Positions 1-9,624 of a stretch of DNA of 64,000 nucleotides are shown here, one piece after another. Location of the stretch: the NCBI RefSeq assembly GCF_013204855.1, contig NZ_JABMKZ010000007.1, forward strand, positions 62,001 to 126,000, in the 5' to 3' direction. The position numbers and the translations under genes were made by a program. Position 1 is the first letter of the stretch. Each line of letters opens with the position of its first letter. This DNA comes from Paenibacillus alba. GTDB taxonomy: Bacteria > Bacillota > Bacilli > Paenibacillales > NBRC-103111. The notes beneath the pieces were generated by a model, which was not told where the DNA came from, made no database searches, and worked only from the letters and a program-made list of their open reading frames with translations.

Positions 1-466
1 TGAATACCGGAACAGCGTTATGTAGTACGAGTGCCCAGACAGAGTCAATCAGCCCAAGCGAGCGTATCGTCATATAGAGCGGAATAATGCCACCGCTGAA
101 CAGCATGGTAAAAACGAATAGCCAGACGTAAACCGTTCGTCCTTTCAGCGCAGCCCCTTCTTTGGAGAGCGGATAGGCGACCATGATCGTCAATACCATA
201 TTCAGCGTCACGCCGAGTGCAACCCTCTGGAGGGTGACGATTAATGATTTCAGAAATTCCGGTTTACTCAAAATAAAATCGTACGATTTCCAGGTGAAAT
301 CAACCGGCCAAAATCTCACATCGCCTGCTGCCACAGCGTTGTTCGAACTGAGCGACAACGAAAGCAGATGGATCAGCGGCAAGATACATAAGATGGATAA
401 GCCCAAAAGAACCGTGTAGTTCGAGATAACGAACACTTTTCGCGGCCAGGATGTAGAATCGAGCAT
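1..466 (-). CDS. Carbohydrate ABC transporter permease, LplC/YtcP type (3' end outside window)
   Basis: Second inner-membrane permease of a sugar ABC importer. The frame is open from an ATG at 466 to the window edge, so about 155 residues are seen and the C-terminal half is missing. A GGAGG ribosome site lies 7 bases before this ATG; a GTG one codon upstream is too close to it. The visible part has a first membrane segment (about residues 15-38), a periplasmic stretch rich in W/F residues, and the start of the transmembrane core with SLGLIDSVWALVLHNAVPVF, typical of LplC-like permeases. It follows the LplB-type permease by only 14 bases, so the two are co-translated as a heterodimeric channel. 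Substrate cannot be read from sequence; LplABC-type systems in Paenibacillus often carry plant-derived oligosaccharides. Confidence 0.88.
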   Translation of the reverse strand, partial: MLDSTSWPRKVFVISNYTVLLGLSILCILPLIHLLSLSLSSNNAVAAGDVRFWPVDFTWKSYDFILSKPEFLKSLIVTLQRVALGVTLNMVLTIMVAYPLSKEGAALKGRTVYVWLFVFTMLFSGGIIPLYMTIRSLGLIDSVWALVLHNAVPVF

Positions 467-480
467 CACGAGTCCTCCTT

Positions 481-1380
481 TTAAAAGATACGGTAGTTTG
501 CAAATCGGTAGGCTAAGAAATACGAACTAGAGATGAGGATTAACGAGACGAGTGACTTGAAGAGCCCCACAGCCGTTGCGACGCCGTACTGCGCATCAAT
601 CATCCCGATTCGATATACAAAGGTGTCGATGATATCCCCACTCTGGTAAACGATAGGGCTGTATAGATTAAATACTTGTTCGAAGCCGGCATTAAGTACG
701 TTGCCAATGCTGAGCGTAGCTAACAACACGATGATCGGCGCCATGCCGGGCAGTGTAATGTGAAGCGTTTGCTTCCAGCGGCCTGCCCCATCTACCCTTG
801 CCGCTTCGTACAAAGCAGGATTAATCCCGAGGATAGCAGCTAAATAGACAATCGTGGAGAAACCAAATTCTTTCCACTCATTGGAGATGACCAGCGTGAA
901 CGGAAACCAACGGTTGTCGCCAAGGAAAAAAATGGGGTCAATTCCGAGACCCTGAAGCCCCGCGTTCACGATCCCCGTTTTCGGTGAGAGCACATCAAGT
1001 AGAATGCCGCTCAGGATGACCCATGATAAGAAATGCGGCAAATAAATGAGCGTTTGCATGAAGCGTTTCATCGCTTCTTTGCGAATTTCATTCAGTAGGA
1101 GCGCTACGACGATCGGTATGATGAGTCCAGCGAGAATCTTCATGATGGCGATATAGACTGTATTCCAAAGCACCTGATAAAAATCCGGAAGCTCCATGAC
1201 ATAGCGGAAATTGTCCAATCCGATCCATTTCGAATGAAATAAACCTTTCGTCGGAATAAACTTTTGAAACGCAATGGCCGCTCCTGCCATCGGATAATAA
1301 CTAAATATTAAGATCGCTGCCAAACCTGGAATCAACATGGCATGCAGGGGGATCTGGATTCTCCACGTTCTGCTCTTCAT
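481..1380 (-). CDS. Sugar ABC transporter permease, LplB/YteP type
   Basis: Membrane permease of a binding-protein-dependent sugar importer, about 299 residues with six predicted membrane segments. The EAA loop is seen as EAARVDGAGRWKQTLHITLPG near residues 190-210, the contact site for the ATPase. I chose the ATG at 1380 because GGAGGG lies 8 bases before it; a longer reading to 1473 would run into the binding-protein gene and has no ribosome site. No ATPase gene is present here; such importers in Bacillales share a multipurpose MsmX-type ATPase encoded elsewhere (family knowledge). It sits between the lipoprotein gene upstream (72-base gap) and the second permease downstream. Confidence 0.92.
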   Translation of the reverse strand: MKSRTWRIQIPLHAMLIPGLAAILIFSYYPMAGAAIAFQKFIPTKGLFHSKWIGLDNFRYVMELPDFYQVLWNTVYIAIMKILAGLIIPIVVALLLNEIRKEAMKRFMQTLIYLPHFLSWVILSGILLDVLSPKTGIVNAGLQGLGIDPIFFLGDNRWFPFTLVISNEWKEFGFSTIVYLAAILGINPALYEAARVDGAGRWKQTLHITLPGMAPIIVLLATLSIGNVLNAGFEQVFNLYSPIVYQSGDIIDTFVYRIGMIDAQYGVATAVGLFKSLVSLILISSSYFLAYRFANYRIF

Positions 1381-1451
1381 TCTGTCATCCCTCCGTATTT
1401 CGTCATAGAAACGTAAAGGGACAGAGCTTGAGCTCCGCCCCCTGTTGTTTC

Positions 1452-3149
1452 CTATTTGTTCTTGTTGTACCAATCGTTCACTTCTTTCTCGATCGTTTCG
1501 CCGCCCAGCTTCTTAAACTCGTCTGCGAATTTGTCAAAATCATCGATGGGCGCGTCGCCCATAATGATTTTCGTATACGTCTCGTATACCTTTTTCTTCA
1601 GTGTAGGCAGCTTCTCCGACATCGCAGGGGTAGCGGAACCAATGAACAGATTATATTGACCAATTTTAGCCTGGTCGTACTTATCAATCACGCTGTAGGT
1701 ACCATCGGCACCCATGACCATATTGGAAAACCACATGGTATCGTCGCCAGCTTTAAACTTTGACATGCGATCGTAGTGAATGTTCGCTGGAAAATCGAGC
1801 TTGCTTCCGTCGCCTTTCTTGAGGGCTTCCTGTACTTTGCGGAACGCATCGAGATTCGTATTAAGCGGATCGATCACGACTGGTGCGTACTTCCCTGGGA
1901 ATATCCCCGTTTTGCTGTCTGAAATGAACGGATTCGGATTAGGGGCATAGGACGTTTCGTAAAAGCGATTTGTATAAATATTAGCCAACTGAATGACGGC
2001 CTCCGGATGCTTCGAGCCTTTCTTCACCACATAGAACGTGTTGGCCGTATCCCAAAGCTGAGGATTGGCGGGCTTCGCATCAATGGAGAAGAGTGGATAC
2101 ACTTTCCACTGCGCCTTCGGATCCTTCGTATGGTTTTCTTTTTGAATAAATCCTCCGTCAGCGACCGTTCCAAATGCAAGCCCTACACGTCCGGCTGCCA
2201 CATCCTCTTGAATTTTCGTCGTTGGTTTTACCCCGAACTCCTTGTCAAGCACGCCGTCCTTATAAAGCTCCTGCAGCTTTTTAAGCGGCTCCTTCATCTC
2301 TTTCTGAACGCTGCTGTAGACGAGCTTACCTGCCGAGTCCTTGACGAAAATATCTACGTAGGCATGATATCCGTTAAAGAATCCATTTAGTGAGCCGTGA
2401 CCTCCATCCATGAAGTCCTTGTTCAGCGCAAGACCAATTGTGTCTGCCTTGCCGTTGCCATCTGGATCCTGTTTAGCAAATGCCGTTGCTGTTTTGAACA
2501 GATCATCCATTGTTTTCGGCTCTGGCAAGTTCAGCTTTTGCAACCAATCGGTTCGTACATAGAGCATCGGCGCTGTACTGATACCACCGTTGGCATATGT
2601 TTTGGGAATGCCGAGAAGTTTACCGCCGATCGTTGCAGCTTTGAACCCTACGCCGGCATCCTGATTTAACACGTTCTTTAAATACGGCGATGCCGCTTGT
2701 TCCCATACTTTCGTGAGATCCTCCAGCATGTCAGCATCAGCGAGCCGCTTCATCTCTTCTTTATTTACTTCCAGGAAGTCAGGGATATCCCCAGATGCAA
2801 CCGAGACGTTCAGCTTCTGATGATATTGCGAAGCATCGACTGACCATACGTTTTTCACTTTTATTCCGTATTCGTTTTCAAAAATCTTCGTCCAAATGTT
2901 GCTGTCAATCGAATCACCTTGAGCGTATTTAAACGTTGCGTCGACAGAGCGAACTGTGGATACCTCGATTGGCGGACTGTATTTGCTTAGCGGCTGGGCG
3001 CTTGTCGCCTGCGAAGACGACGGACTTGTCGATGCACTGCCGGGTACAGCAGGCTGATCTTCTGATTTGCTGCAGGCGCTTGCGACGAGCGATAAGGCGA
3101 GGAACGCCCCCAGTGAAGCAGCTCCAACCTTTTTATTTCCGATGTTCAT
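1452..3149 (-). CDS. Extracellular sugar-binding lipoprotein, LplA type
   Basis: Substrate-binding lipoprotein of the importer encoded downstream, 565 residues. The N-terminus has a signal peptide (MNIGNKKVGAASLGAF then a hydrophobic run) ending in the lipobox ASAC, so the mature protein is lipid-anchored on the outer face of the membrane. The body is a family 1 solute-binding fold, with the DPDGNGKADT loop near residue 225 that is characteristic of LplA proteins; the C-terminus (EVNDWYNKNK) is also typical. The ATG at 3149 is preceded by an AGGGGGA ribosome site. A promoter is visible upstream (3197-3225). Ligand unknown; the adjacent YesM/YesN system probably controls it. Confidence 0.92.
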   Translation of the reverse strand: MNIGNKKVGAASLGAFLALSLVASACSKSEDQPAVPGSASTSPSSSQATSAQPLSKYSPPIEVSTVRSVDATFKYAQGDSIDSNIWTKIFENEYGIKVKNVWSVDASQYHQKLNVSVASGDIPDFLEVNKEEMKRLADADMLEDLTKVWEQAASPYLKNVLNQDAGVGFKAATIGGKLLGIPKTYANGGISTAPMLYVRTDWLQKLNLPEPKTMDDLFKTATAFAKQDPDGNGKADTIGLALNKDFMDGGHGSLNGFFNGYHAYVDIFVKDSAGKLVYSSVQKEMKEPLKKLQELYKDGVLDKEFGVKPTTKIQEDVAAGRVGLAFGTVADGGFIQKENHTKDPKAQWKVYPLFSIDAKPANPQLWDTANTFYVVKKGSKHPEAVIQLANIYTNRFYETSYAPNPNPFISDSKTGIFPGKYAPVVIDPLNTNLDAFRKVQEALKKGDGSKLDFPANIHYDRMSKFKAGDDTMWFSNMVMGADGTYSVIDKYDQAKIGQYNLFIGSATPAMSEKLPTLKKKVYETYTKIIMGDAPIDDFDKFADEFKKLGGETIEKEVNDWYNKNK

Positions 3150-3196
3150 TGCCGTTTCCCCCTATTTGGAAAATCGTTTCTATTCGGTACAACTTT

Positions 3197-3225
3197 ATTA
3201 TAAAATCAAATGAGCTTTGTTCGAA
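3197..3225 (-). promoter_or_regulatory. Sigma-A-like promoter of the LplA-type operon
   Basis: On the minus strand a TATAAT -10 box (3197-3202) is preceded by a weak TTCGAA -35 (3220-3225) with an exact 17-base spacer. It lies about 50 bases upstream of the lipoprotein start codon. The poor -35 fits a promoter that needs an activator such as the YesN-type regulator next door (inference). Confidence 0.5.
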
Positions 3226-3291
3226 ACGGGACAATTTTGCGGCAATTGACTTTTTTTAACTAGTTTCTTGAAGCTTCTCAGAGATATCATG

Positions 3292-3319
3292 AAAAAAGGC
3301 GGCCAAGAATATGGTCGCC
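3292..3319 (-). terminator. Rho-independent terminator of the YesMN-type operon
   Basis: An 8-base-pair stem (GGCGACCA pairing with TGGCCGCC, one G-T pair) with a 6-base loop is followed on the minus strand by six T residues. It stands just after the stop codon of the response regulator and separates it from the binding-protein promoter. Confidence 0.8.
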
Positions 3320-3328
3320 AGTAACCGA

Positions 3329-4996
3329 CTATTTAGCTGCGGATTCGCGGTATTCCTGTGGAGTTACCCCCGTCTCCTTCTTGAAGAGTCTTGTAAAATA
3401 AGCCGCCGAATCTAGTCCGACAAGTGCAGCAATATCTTGAATTTTATGATCGCTTGTTCTAAGCAGCTGTTTGCTTCTGTTCATCCTAACTTCGGTCACA
3501 TATTCAAGTAATCCTTGCCCCGTTGTCTGCTTATACATGCGCGACAAATAAGGAGAACTCAGATGGACTAGCTCGGAAATCTTCGTCAATGACAGTTCCT
3601 CATTCAGGAATTCGTTGACATATTGCCTTATACGTCCAATTAAGTCAGTCGTCCGCTCAGCCTGCTTCCGTCCGTTATATTCCGCCAGTGAGTCAGCTAT
3701 AGCAGCAAGATGGCGTACCGTCAAACTTAGATCGGCTTGCACAGGCAGCTGGATCAACGCTTCTAGACTAAACGCCGCGCCAATTAGCGAAGCTAAACGC
3801 CGCTTATTTATGTAAGTAATAAAAAACGCCGACATCGTGGCGATTAGCTCCAGTTTAAGCAATTCGCCTTCTTGACCATCCGGCAGAACAGACGCTTTTA
3901 CCGCGAGTTCGGCAAACAAGTTGCGACAAGCTTCCCTCTCGCCATTGTCGAGATAGGTTTCGAGCAAGTCCAGATTACGAAGATACGCCCGCATATCATT
4001 CTCTGCGAAGAAGTCTCGGCTTGACCTTTGCTCTTCCCCTGCGGCATCGGAAAGTTCCCTCATCAAAACTTCCGAATCATGATAAGCTCCGCCAGCCAGC
4101 TGAATTTTGAGCATATCAACGCGGGGGGACAAGTCTTCCCACATGTATGGTGTAGAAGCAAGTATGAGTGAAATGGGGACCTTAAGTAAGCTTTTTGTGG
4201 CATTTTGAATAAGCTCGGCGTTACCCGCAAGCAGTTTGTATGCCTGATCATCAGCAAGCGTCCGTTCTTCAGCTTCACGGCACTGAACGAGCCATACGAA
4301 CCTGCCACGGTCATAGGGGAAAGCCGCAAAGTTCAACGTCTCCTTCAAATATTCTTCCGCTATATTTTGAATGGAATAGTATAGCAGCGCTTTATCGCCC
4401 GGCAGGACGAAGGAGCCCCACTCGTCGATACGCCCCAAGGCGATCTGCACCGGTCGCCTTGCGTCCAGCCCAATCTCAAGCTCCGCGAACCTCCGTATCC
4501 TTGCATCGAGCGAATCCACTTCCCCTTGTGCGAGCTGCAGCAAATAATCACGCTGTAGGGACGGTACAGCTATATGCAGTTGTTCGCGAGATCTCTTTAA
4601 GATGTCTTCACTGTCAATCTCCCTTGCGATATCGTCAAGTGCCTTACGAATCGCACTTATGATCGCTTCGTCCCCCTCCGTCTTGAGGACATAGTCGATG
4701 CCTCCCTTGCGGATAGCCGACTGGGCATAACCGAAATCGTCATATCCGGTTAAGAAGATGACGCGACAGCGAGGCCATCTTCCACGTGCAAGGTCCGCCA
4801 GCTCCATCCCACTCATGCCGGGCATTCGAATATCTGTCAGCAGTAAGTCGATTTTTCCCTCCTCAAACTTATGAAGAGCTTCCCTCCCGGAATATGCCTT
4901 TATCATCTCGGCTTCCAGCCAATCCAGCTCCATCAGGGCATCCGCCAAATATTTGACGGCAAAAGGTTCATCATCTACAATCATTAGCCTAATCAT
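3329..4996 (-). CDS. YesN-type response regulator (REC + AraC DNA-binding domain)
   Basis: Cytoplasmic transcription regulator of 555 residues. An N-terminal receiver domain (residues 1-125) has the acidic pair D8-D9, phospho-acceptor D55 in LLLTDIRMPG and the conserved lysine near residue 105. A long helical linker (about 130-450) is followed by a C-terminal AraC double helix-turn-helix (about 455-552) with the family signature near GLDSAAYFTRLFKKETG. It overlaps the stop of the upstream histidine kinase by 8 bases, so the two are translationally coupled. Expected role: activate the adjacent sugar transporter operon when its kinase is stimulated. It resembles the regulator at 51.9 kb but is paired with a different kinase. 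Confidence 0.93.
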   Translation of the reverse strand: MIRLMIVDDEPFAVKYLADALMELDWLEAEMIKAYSGREALHKFEEGKIDLLLTDIRMPGMSGMELADLARGRWPRCRVIFLTGYDDFGYAQSAIRKGGIDYVLKTEGDEAIISAIRKALDDIAREIDSEDILKRSREQLHIAVPSLQRDYLLQLAQGEVDSLDARIRRFAELEIGLDARRPVQIALGRIDEWGSFVLPGDKALLYYSIQNIAEEYLKETLNFAAFPYDRGRFVWLVQCREAEERTLADDQAYKLLAGNAELIQNATKSLLKVPISLILASTPYMWEDLSPRVDMLKIQLAGGAYHDSEVLMRELSDAAGEEQRSSRDFFAENDMRAYLRNLDLLETYLDNGEREACRNLFAELAVKASVLPDGQEGELLKLELIATMSAFFITYINKRRLASLIGAAFSLEALIQLPVQADLSLTVRHLAAIADSLAEYNGRKQAERTTDLIGRIRQYVNEFLNEELSLTKISELVHLSSPYLSRMYKQTTGQGLLEYVTEVRMNRSKQLLRTSDHKIQDIAALVGLDSAAYFTRLFKKETGVTPQEYRESAAK

Positions 4997-6809
4997 TGGT
5001 TAACCCTCCCTCCCTTTCTTCTTGAGTTGATGCGGGAAGCGGAAGCACAATCGACACACTAAGCCCTCCACTTGGTCTCGATGCAATGCGAACACCCGCT
5101 AGGTCACCGTATTTTAGCCGGAGCCTTCGGTGAACATTCAGCACACCTGTGATTTCAGTTGGTTGGTCTTTGCCATTCAGCCAACCTTGCCAATGTTCGA
5201 GCTCATCTGCCGTCATCCCTTTTCCGTTATCCTCGACGCTAACGAATAATAGTACGCTGCCGCTATCATGAGTGACGGTCGTGAACCGAATTTTCACATG
5301 CCGATTCTCATGTTCGAATTCAAAGCCATGTTGGTAGGCATTCTCGACAATTGGCTGTAGAATGAGGCGAGGAACCATGAAGGTCTTAAACGCTTCCTCC
5401 ACTTGATCGATCGAGAATGTAATATGCCCGGAGAACCGAATCGTTTGAATTTCGCAAAGCGCACGAACATGCTGCAGTTCCAGCTCCAGCGGTACCTCTT
5501 CCACTCCGTTTCGCGTGACATATTGGAAATAATCGCCCAAATATTTGGAGAACCGGGTTGAATTATCAAAGTCGTGCGCCTTCGTCATCCGGTAAAGCAA
5601 GTAGAAACTGTTATATAAAAAATGCGGATTAATCTGCGATTGGAGCTGCTTTAGCTCCGATTGCTGTACGCGGATTTTTTGTTCATAGACTTCAAATACA
5701 AGCTTATTGAGATGGGTCACCATATAGTTGAATTGTTCATATAAATCATGGAATTCATCGCTGCTTTTATAAGCCAGTGCGACCTGCAGATCACCGGATT
5801 CCACCTTTCGGAAAGCGCGAATAAGCTTTTGGAGCGGTCTGTGGATCAACCGATACATATAGAGTGAAAAGAGCACAACAACCACGATTCCGACGAGCGT
5901 AATCAGCCACATGTATAACCGATATCTGTCAAGCGCTCCCATAACAGCGTTTTCAGGAACAAAAGCAAGCAGCGTTACTCCGAGCGCAGGTGAATAAGCC
6001 GAAACCGTTAAGAATCGCTGCTTCTCGATGGAAACAGTCCTCATTTCAGCTGGAGCATCTGTCGTCCCGGCTTTCTCCAATTGTAAGGCTTGCTCGCGCA
6101 GCGGACTGCTGATGGAGGCATACGCTTCTTCGTTGCTCGTACTCACGATCGCCCAATCCGGGTGGATAACCGCAGCTCCTCCAAGTTTACTATCTGACAT
6201 TTGGGACAAATATTGTTTGATCTTCGGAATAGACAGCTCCAGCTCCAATACGAACATCGGGTCGCGTCCCTCTGCTACTTGCGTTGTAGGGTAATACTCC
6301 CGCAGCAGCACCTTTTCCCCCTCATGATAAAAGAGTCCACGGTGCGGAGCCGCAGCGTCTTTCTTCAACTGCGACAACTTATCCGCAAGCAAATTGCCGG
6401 ACAGTTCGTCCGTCGAAATGGTCCTGCCGATTGGCGGTATATAGGCGCTTGCCCTAGCCACGTAAAGGCTCGACTGTTTCATCATATTTAACCTGGCCTG
6501 AAACCGTTTGATCGCGGTCAGTTTTTGGTAGTCCGTTAAACTTTCGCTCGTAATACTGAGCGACTCTAGATCTTCGTCGTTCACATACTCGCGCTGCAGG
6601 CGCAGCAATCGATCGACTTCATTTTCTAGCGATGTTCGATAGAAGAGAAGCTGGAACTGGAGCGATTTGAAAATTTCTTGGCGTACGAGTGTGGATCCCC
6701 AATCGTTAATCCGCGTACCTACGACATACATAGGCGAGATGACGATCAAGAACGTCACAATTAATTTACTCAGAATCGAAAACCTTCTATTCCCCCATCC
6801 GTTTCGCAC
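4989..6809 (-). CDS. YesM-type sensor histidine kinase
   Basis: Membrane-bound sensor of 606 residues. A first membrane segment (about residues 12-32), a long extracellular sensing region (about 33-290), a second membrane segment (about 295-315), and a HAMP linker (about 316-370) lead into the His_kinase domain with phospho-acceptor H396 in SQINPHFLYN. The HATPase part has the N box VENAYQHG and the G box DNGKGM. The start is a GTG at 6809 with an AGGTGA ribosome site. It forms an operon with the YesN-type regulator (8-base overlap). By family it senses an extracellular carbohydrate cue; the cue is not readable here. Confidence 0.92.
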   Translation of the reverse strand: MRNGWGNRRFSILSKLIVTFLIVISPMYVVGTRINDWGSTLVRQEIFKSLQFQLLFYRTSLENEVDRLLRLQREYVNDEDLESLSITSESLTDYQKLTAIKRFQARLNMMKQSSLYVARASAYIPPIGRTISTDELSGNLLADKLSQLKKDAAAPHRGLFYHEGEKVLLREYYPTTQVAEGRDPMFVLELELSIPKIKQYLSQMSDSKLGGAAVIHPDWAIVSTSNEEAYASISSPLREQALQLEKAGTTDAPAEMRTVSIEKQRFLTVSAYSPALGVTLLAFVPENAVMGALDRYRLYMWLITLVGIVVVVLFSLYMYRLIHRPLQKLIRAFRKVESGDLQVALAYKSSDEFHDLYEQFNYMVTHLNKLVFEVYEQKIRVQQSELKQLQSQINPHFLYNSFYLLYRMTKAHDFDNSTRFSKYLGDYFQYVTRNGVEEVPLELELQHVRALCEIQTIRFSGHITFSIDQVEEAFKTFMVPRLILQPIVENAYQHGFEFEHENRHVKIRFTTVTHDSGSVLLFVSVEDNGKGMTADELEHWQGWLNGKDQPTEITGVLNVHRRLRLKYGDLAGVRIASRPSGGLSVSIVLPLPASTQEEREGGLTND

Positions 6810-6931
6810 AGATTCACCTGCATCTTTCTTTTCTTTTTATTATATAGGAGACTAGGACTACCGAATACTATTGGATTCCTTTCAGCATAATGATATCCAC
6901 TTGGATCTGGCTAGGAAAATGACAATGATTA

Positions 6932-6960
6932 TTGGAGGCAGGCTACGATTTTGTTATAAT
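6932..6960 (+). promoter_or_regulatory. Promoter of the AraC-family gene
   Basis: TTGGAG (6932-6937), 17-base spacer, and a perfect TATAAT (6955-6960) placed about 38 bases before the AraC-family start codon. The region is divergent from the YesM-type kinase gene. Confidence 0.6.
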
Positions 6961-6997
6961 CAGCTAGACTTCCAATGAATGTAAGGAGGATTGCACG

Positions 6998-7786
6998 ATG
7001 ATTCATCCGATCGCTATTTACTTCGAGCATTGTGAACCGGATTGGCACGTCCCTCGCGCGGCTGCCAATAATCATATATTAATTTTGATGACTGGCGGTG
7101 AGATTACGTATTCCGTTGGCGACCAATCGTTTACCTTGAAAAAAGGTGATCTTCTGTTCGTACCGGAAGGACACATTCGAAGCGCACTCAACCATTCCAA
7201 GCGAGTCCACGACATGTATGTCGCGCATTTCCGCTATGCGGGAACCGGGGACGGCTTGCCGCTGCTTGCCGAGCCCGCTTGTAGGCTCACAAGACCGCAC
7301 AACTTCGATTACATCAAGCAGCGTTTCTCTTCGCTTACCCAGTACTGGCTTCAAAAATCGACATACACGCAAACCCTTTGCCACAGCGTACTTCTGGAAA
7401 TCATTGCGATTATAAACGAAGAAGCCCATACAGGAGCGATAACGCACCCGAAGGCTCATGGGATTACCATGCAGCTGAAGGACTACATTTTGCATCATTA
7501 CCGCGAACAGATCGACATGAAAGAAATGGCCAATTACATTGGTCGAACGCCGAACTATATCAGCACCGTCTTCCGCGAAACAACTGGTCAAACGATCACG
7601 GAATATATCCAACAAATTCGAATCGCAGCCGCATGCGATCTCTTGACCGGCTCTCAGATGAGCATCGGAGAAATCTCCGATTTCCTCGGTTTTTGTGAGC
7701 AGTCCTACTTTAATAAAGTATTCAAAAAAGTCACGGGTACGATGCCCTCCGCCTACGTAAAAGAGCGTTTGAAGGTGTGGCAGTAA
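6998..7786 (+). CDS. AraC-family transcriptional regulator with cupin sensor domain
   Basis: One-component regulator of 262 residues. The N-terminal half (about 10-140) is a cupin-like AraC ligand-binding domain ([19 protein letters not shown] motif), and the C-terminal half (about 160-258) is the AraC double helix-turn-helix ending in [27 protein letters not shown] stands 8 bases before the ATG. It has its own promoter and is followed after 123 bases by the SGNH esterase gene in the same direction, which is the likely target (inference). Proteins of this architecture usually respond to sugars or sugar derivatives. Confidence 0.92.
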   Translation: MIHPIAIYFEHCEPDWHVPRAAANNHILILMTGGEITYSVGDQSFTLKKGDLLFVPEGHIRSALNHSKRVHDMYVAHFRYAGTGDGLPLLAEPACRLTRPHNFDYIKQRFSSLTQYWLQKSTYTQTLCHSVLLEIIAIINEEAHTGAITHPKAHGITMQLKDYILHHYREQIDMKEMANYIGRTPNYISTVFRETTGQTITEYIQQIRIAAACDLLTGSQMSIGEISDFLGFCEQSYFNKVFKKVTGTMPSAYVKERLKVWQ

Positions 7787-7831
7787 TTTTCAAAAATTGT
7801 AGAATTACTCTAAAAAACATCCCAGTGTTCA

Positions 7832-7860
7832 TTGTTTCCACTGCGTTTTTTTCCTACAAT
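7832..7860 (+). promoter_or_regulatory. Promoter of the SGNH esterase gene
   Basis: TTGTTT (7832-7837), a 17-base spacer and TACAAT (7855-7860), about 50 bases before the esterase start codon. A short imperfect inverted repeat around AATTTT lies just upstream (about 7788-7808) and could be a regulator site. Confidence 0.5.
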
Positions 7861-7909
7861 GAGAAGTATTCAGATCGACAACCTTCCCATTAACTGGAGG
7901 AATCACCAG

Positions 7910-9007
7910 ATGGAAACAACCGCTAATTCTAATCAAAAGCTTGACGCGAACCTGCAGCCCGATGCCCCCCGCTCTGACCGGTGGGAATGGCATTCGCCGC
8001 TTGCCGCCCCTTTCCGCATAACCGGGCTGCCATGGCTTGAACAGGATGGACTTTATCGAAGATTACCGCTGCATCCTAGCCACCCTATACGATCCGAAGT
8101 GGATCGTCTTGCCAATTTCACAACCGGCGTTCAAGTTCGCTTTCAAACGGACTCCCCGAAACTTGCAGTTAGAATCGTACTGGCGGACAAAGCTACGATG
8201 TATCAGATGCCCGCTACGGCGCAATGCGGCGTAGATTGTTATATCGGCTCGCCCGGTGAGCAGCTGTATGTGAACACCACACGCTTCGAGCTTGCGCAAG
8301 CGGAATATGAGAGCGTTCTCTTCGAATCCTTTTCCAATGAGATGCGGGAAATTACGCTGAACCTCCCCCTCTATCAAGGAGTCAAGGAGCTATGGGTCGG
8401 AACTGAGCCTCATGCCTCGGTGGCTGAATTTCAAGGATTCTCCTCCGATAAGAAGGTACTTCTTTACGGTACTTCCATCACCCACGGCGCTTGTGCATCC
8501 CGTCCAGGCATGGCGTATCCGAATCAATTAAGCCGAATGTTTTCACATGAGTTTGTAAGTCTCGGTTTCTCAGGAAACGCACAGGGGGAGCCCGAGTTGG
8601 CTCATCTTATCAGTCAAATCAACGATCCGGCCTTGCTCGTACTCGACTATGAAGGAAATACGCCTAGCACAGACCATCTGGCACAATCCTTGCCGACCTT
8701 CATTCGAATCTATCGCGATGTTCATCCGAACACCCCCATTCTCGTGATCTCCCAAATCCGTTTTGCCAAGGAAGCCTTCGACGAAGAGCTGCGTCAGCGC
8801 CGGGAAGCACGAAAAGCACTTCAACGTGGCATCGTAGAGCGCCTGAATCAAGAGGGAGATGCCTATATTTACTTCTGTGACGGTTCGGAGCTGTTAGGTC
8901 CGGACTATCAAGAATGCACGGCCGACGGGATCCATCCTTCGGATTTGGGCTATAAACATATGGCCGAAAGACTTAGGCCCGTTTTTATGCAGCTTTTGCA
9001 AATATAG
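7910..9007 (+). CDS. SGNH/GDSL-family esterase with GxDLY-type N-terminal domain
   Basis: Probable carbohydrate esterase of 365 residues. The N-terminal half (about 20-180) is a beta-sandwich of the GxDLY kind, seen as LEQDGLYRRLP. The C-terminal half is an SGNH hydrolase: block I with the catalytic serine in LLYGTSITHGACA, block II glycine in SLGFSGNAQGE, block III as LDYEGNTPS, and block V with catalytic D and H in DGIHPSDLGYKH. The ATG at 7910 was chosen because a GGAGG site precedes it by 9 bases; an upstream reading from 7832 overlaps the promoter. There is no signal peptide, so it is probably cytoplasmic and removes acyl groups from imported sugars (inference). Preceded by its likely AraC regulator. 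Confidence 0.88.
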   Translation: METTANSNQKLDANLQPDAPRSDRWEWHSPLAAPFRITGLPWLEQDGLYRRLPLHPSHPIRSEVDRLANFTTGVQVRFQTDSPKLAVRIVLADKATMYQMPATAQCGVDCYIGSPGEQLYVNTTRFELAQAEYESVLFESFSNEMREITLNLPLYQGVKELWVGTEPHASVAEFQGFSSDKKVLLYGTSITHGACASRPGMAYPNQLSRMFSHEFVSLGFSGNAQGEPELAHLISQINDPALLVLDYEGNTPSTDHLAQSLPTFIRIYRDVHPNTPILVISQIRFAKEAFDEELRQRREARKALQRGIVERLNQEGDAYIYFCDGSELLGPDYQECTADGIHPSDLGYKHMAERLRPVFMQLLQI

Positions 9008-9218
9008 GATGTAACCATATACCTGCCCAGTTGGCGTTTGAAGAAGTTGTGCCAAAATGATAGGCCACAAATCCCGGAGTTAACCCGAGTGCTTATAAAT
9101 TAGGATTGCAGCAAAAAAATTGCCCATGGAGAAGGATTGAGCATTCCGAATAAAGTACTCTGAGTTTACAATAGGCGCCGCGGCATCGCTGCCAATGGAC
9201 ACTGCCACCAGAACAAAA

Positions 9219-9246
9219 AGGCACTCACCCAAGAAGGTGAATGCCT
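9219..9246 (-). terminator. Terminator-like hairpin
   Basis: AGGCACTCACC pairs with GGTGAATGCCT around a 6-base loop; read on the minus strand it is followed by a TTTTTG run. It probably served the gene whose relic lies just upstream on that strand. Confidence 0.6.
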
Positions 9247-9282
9247 GAAAAAACTTAGCTGAAAATCATATTAATCTTAATG

Positions 9283-9595
9283 TCGCAATAATCGTCCGGC
9301 CCTGCTCATTCAACCGCCTAAAGATATACATGATCTCCACACCAGTTTTGGAATCCAATGCCCCAGTTGGCTCATCGGCCAAGCAATTGCAGCCCGTGAT
9401 ACCAAATCAATGAAGTATGCGCCTCCTCCGACTGACTGATCTTTACAGCTTCGACTTATAAAACTCACGATAAAGCTTCATTTTCTCGATCTTCACCTGT
9501 ACCACATCCACCACATCGTCCGCTTCGCTGCCTAGGATGCCGATGAGCGTAATGTCGTTCTCCTCTTTTTCCGTTCCAATTGGGTCATGCAAGGA
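9283..9595 (-). pseudogene. Relic: internally deleted sigK fragment followed by MacB-type ABC ATPase fragment
   Basis: Read on the minus strand, 9595-9443 encodes LHDPIGTEKEENDITLIGIL and onward to VKIEKMKLYR, which is the middle of sporulation sigma factor SigK; this jumps directly to EFYKSKL and stop, the SigK C-terminus, so the DNA-binding region 4 is deleted. About 60 bases further, 9382-9283 reads [20 protein letters not shown] and [11 protein letters not shown], the Walker B/D-loop part of a MacB/LolD-type ABC ATPase. Neither part can work. The same pairing recurs at 22.75, 37 and 43.6 kb. The rest of the gap 9008-9624 shows no gene. Confidence 0.75.
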
Positions 9596-9624
9596 AAGGA
9601 CAGGCCGATGATAATTCCAGAGTC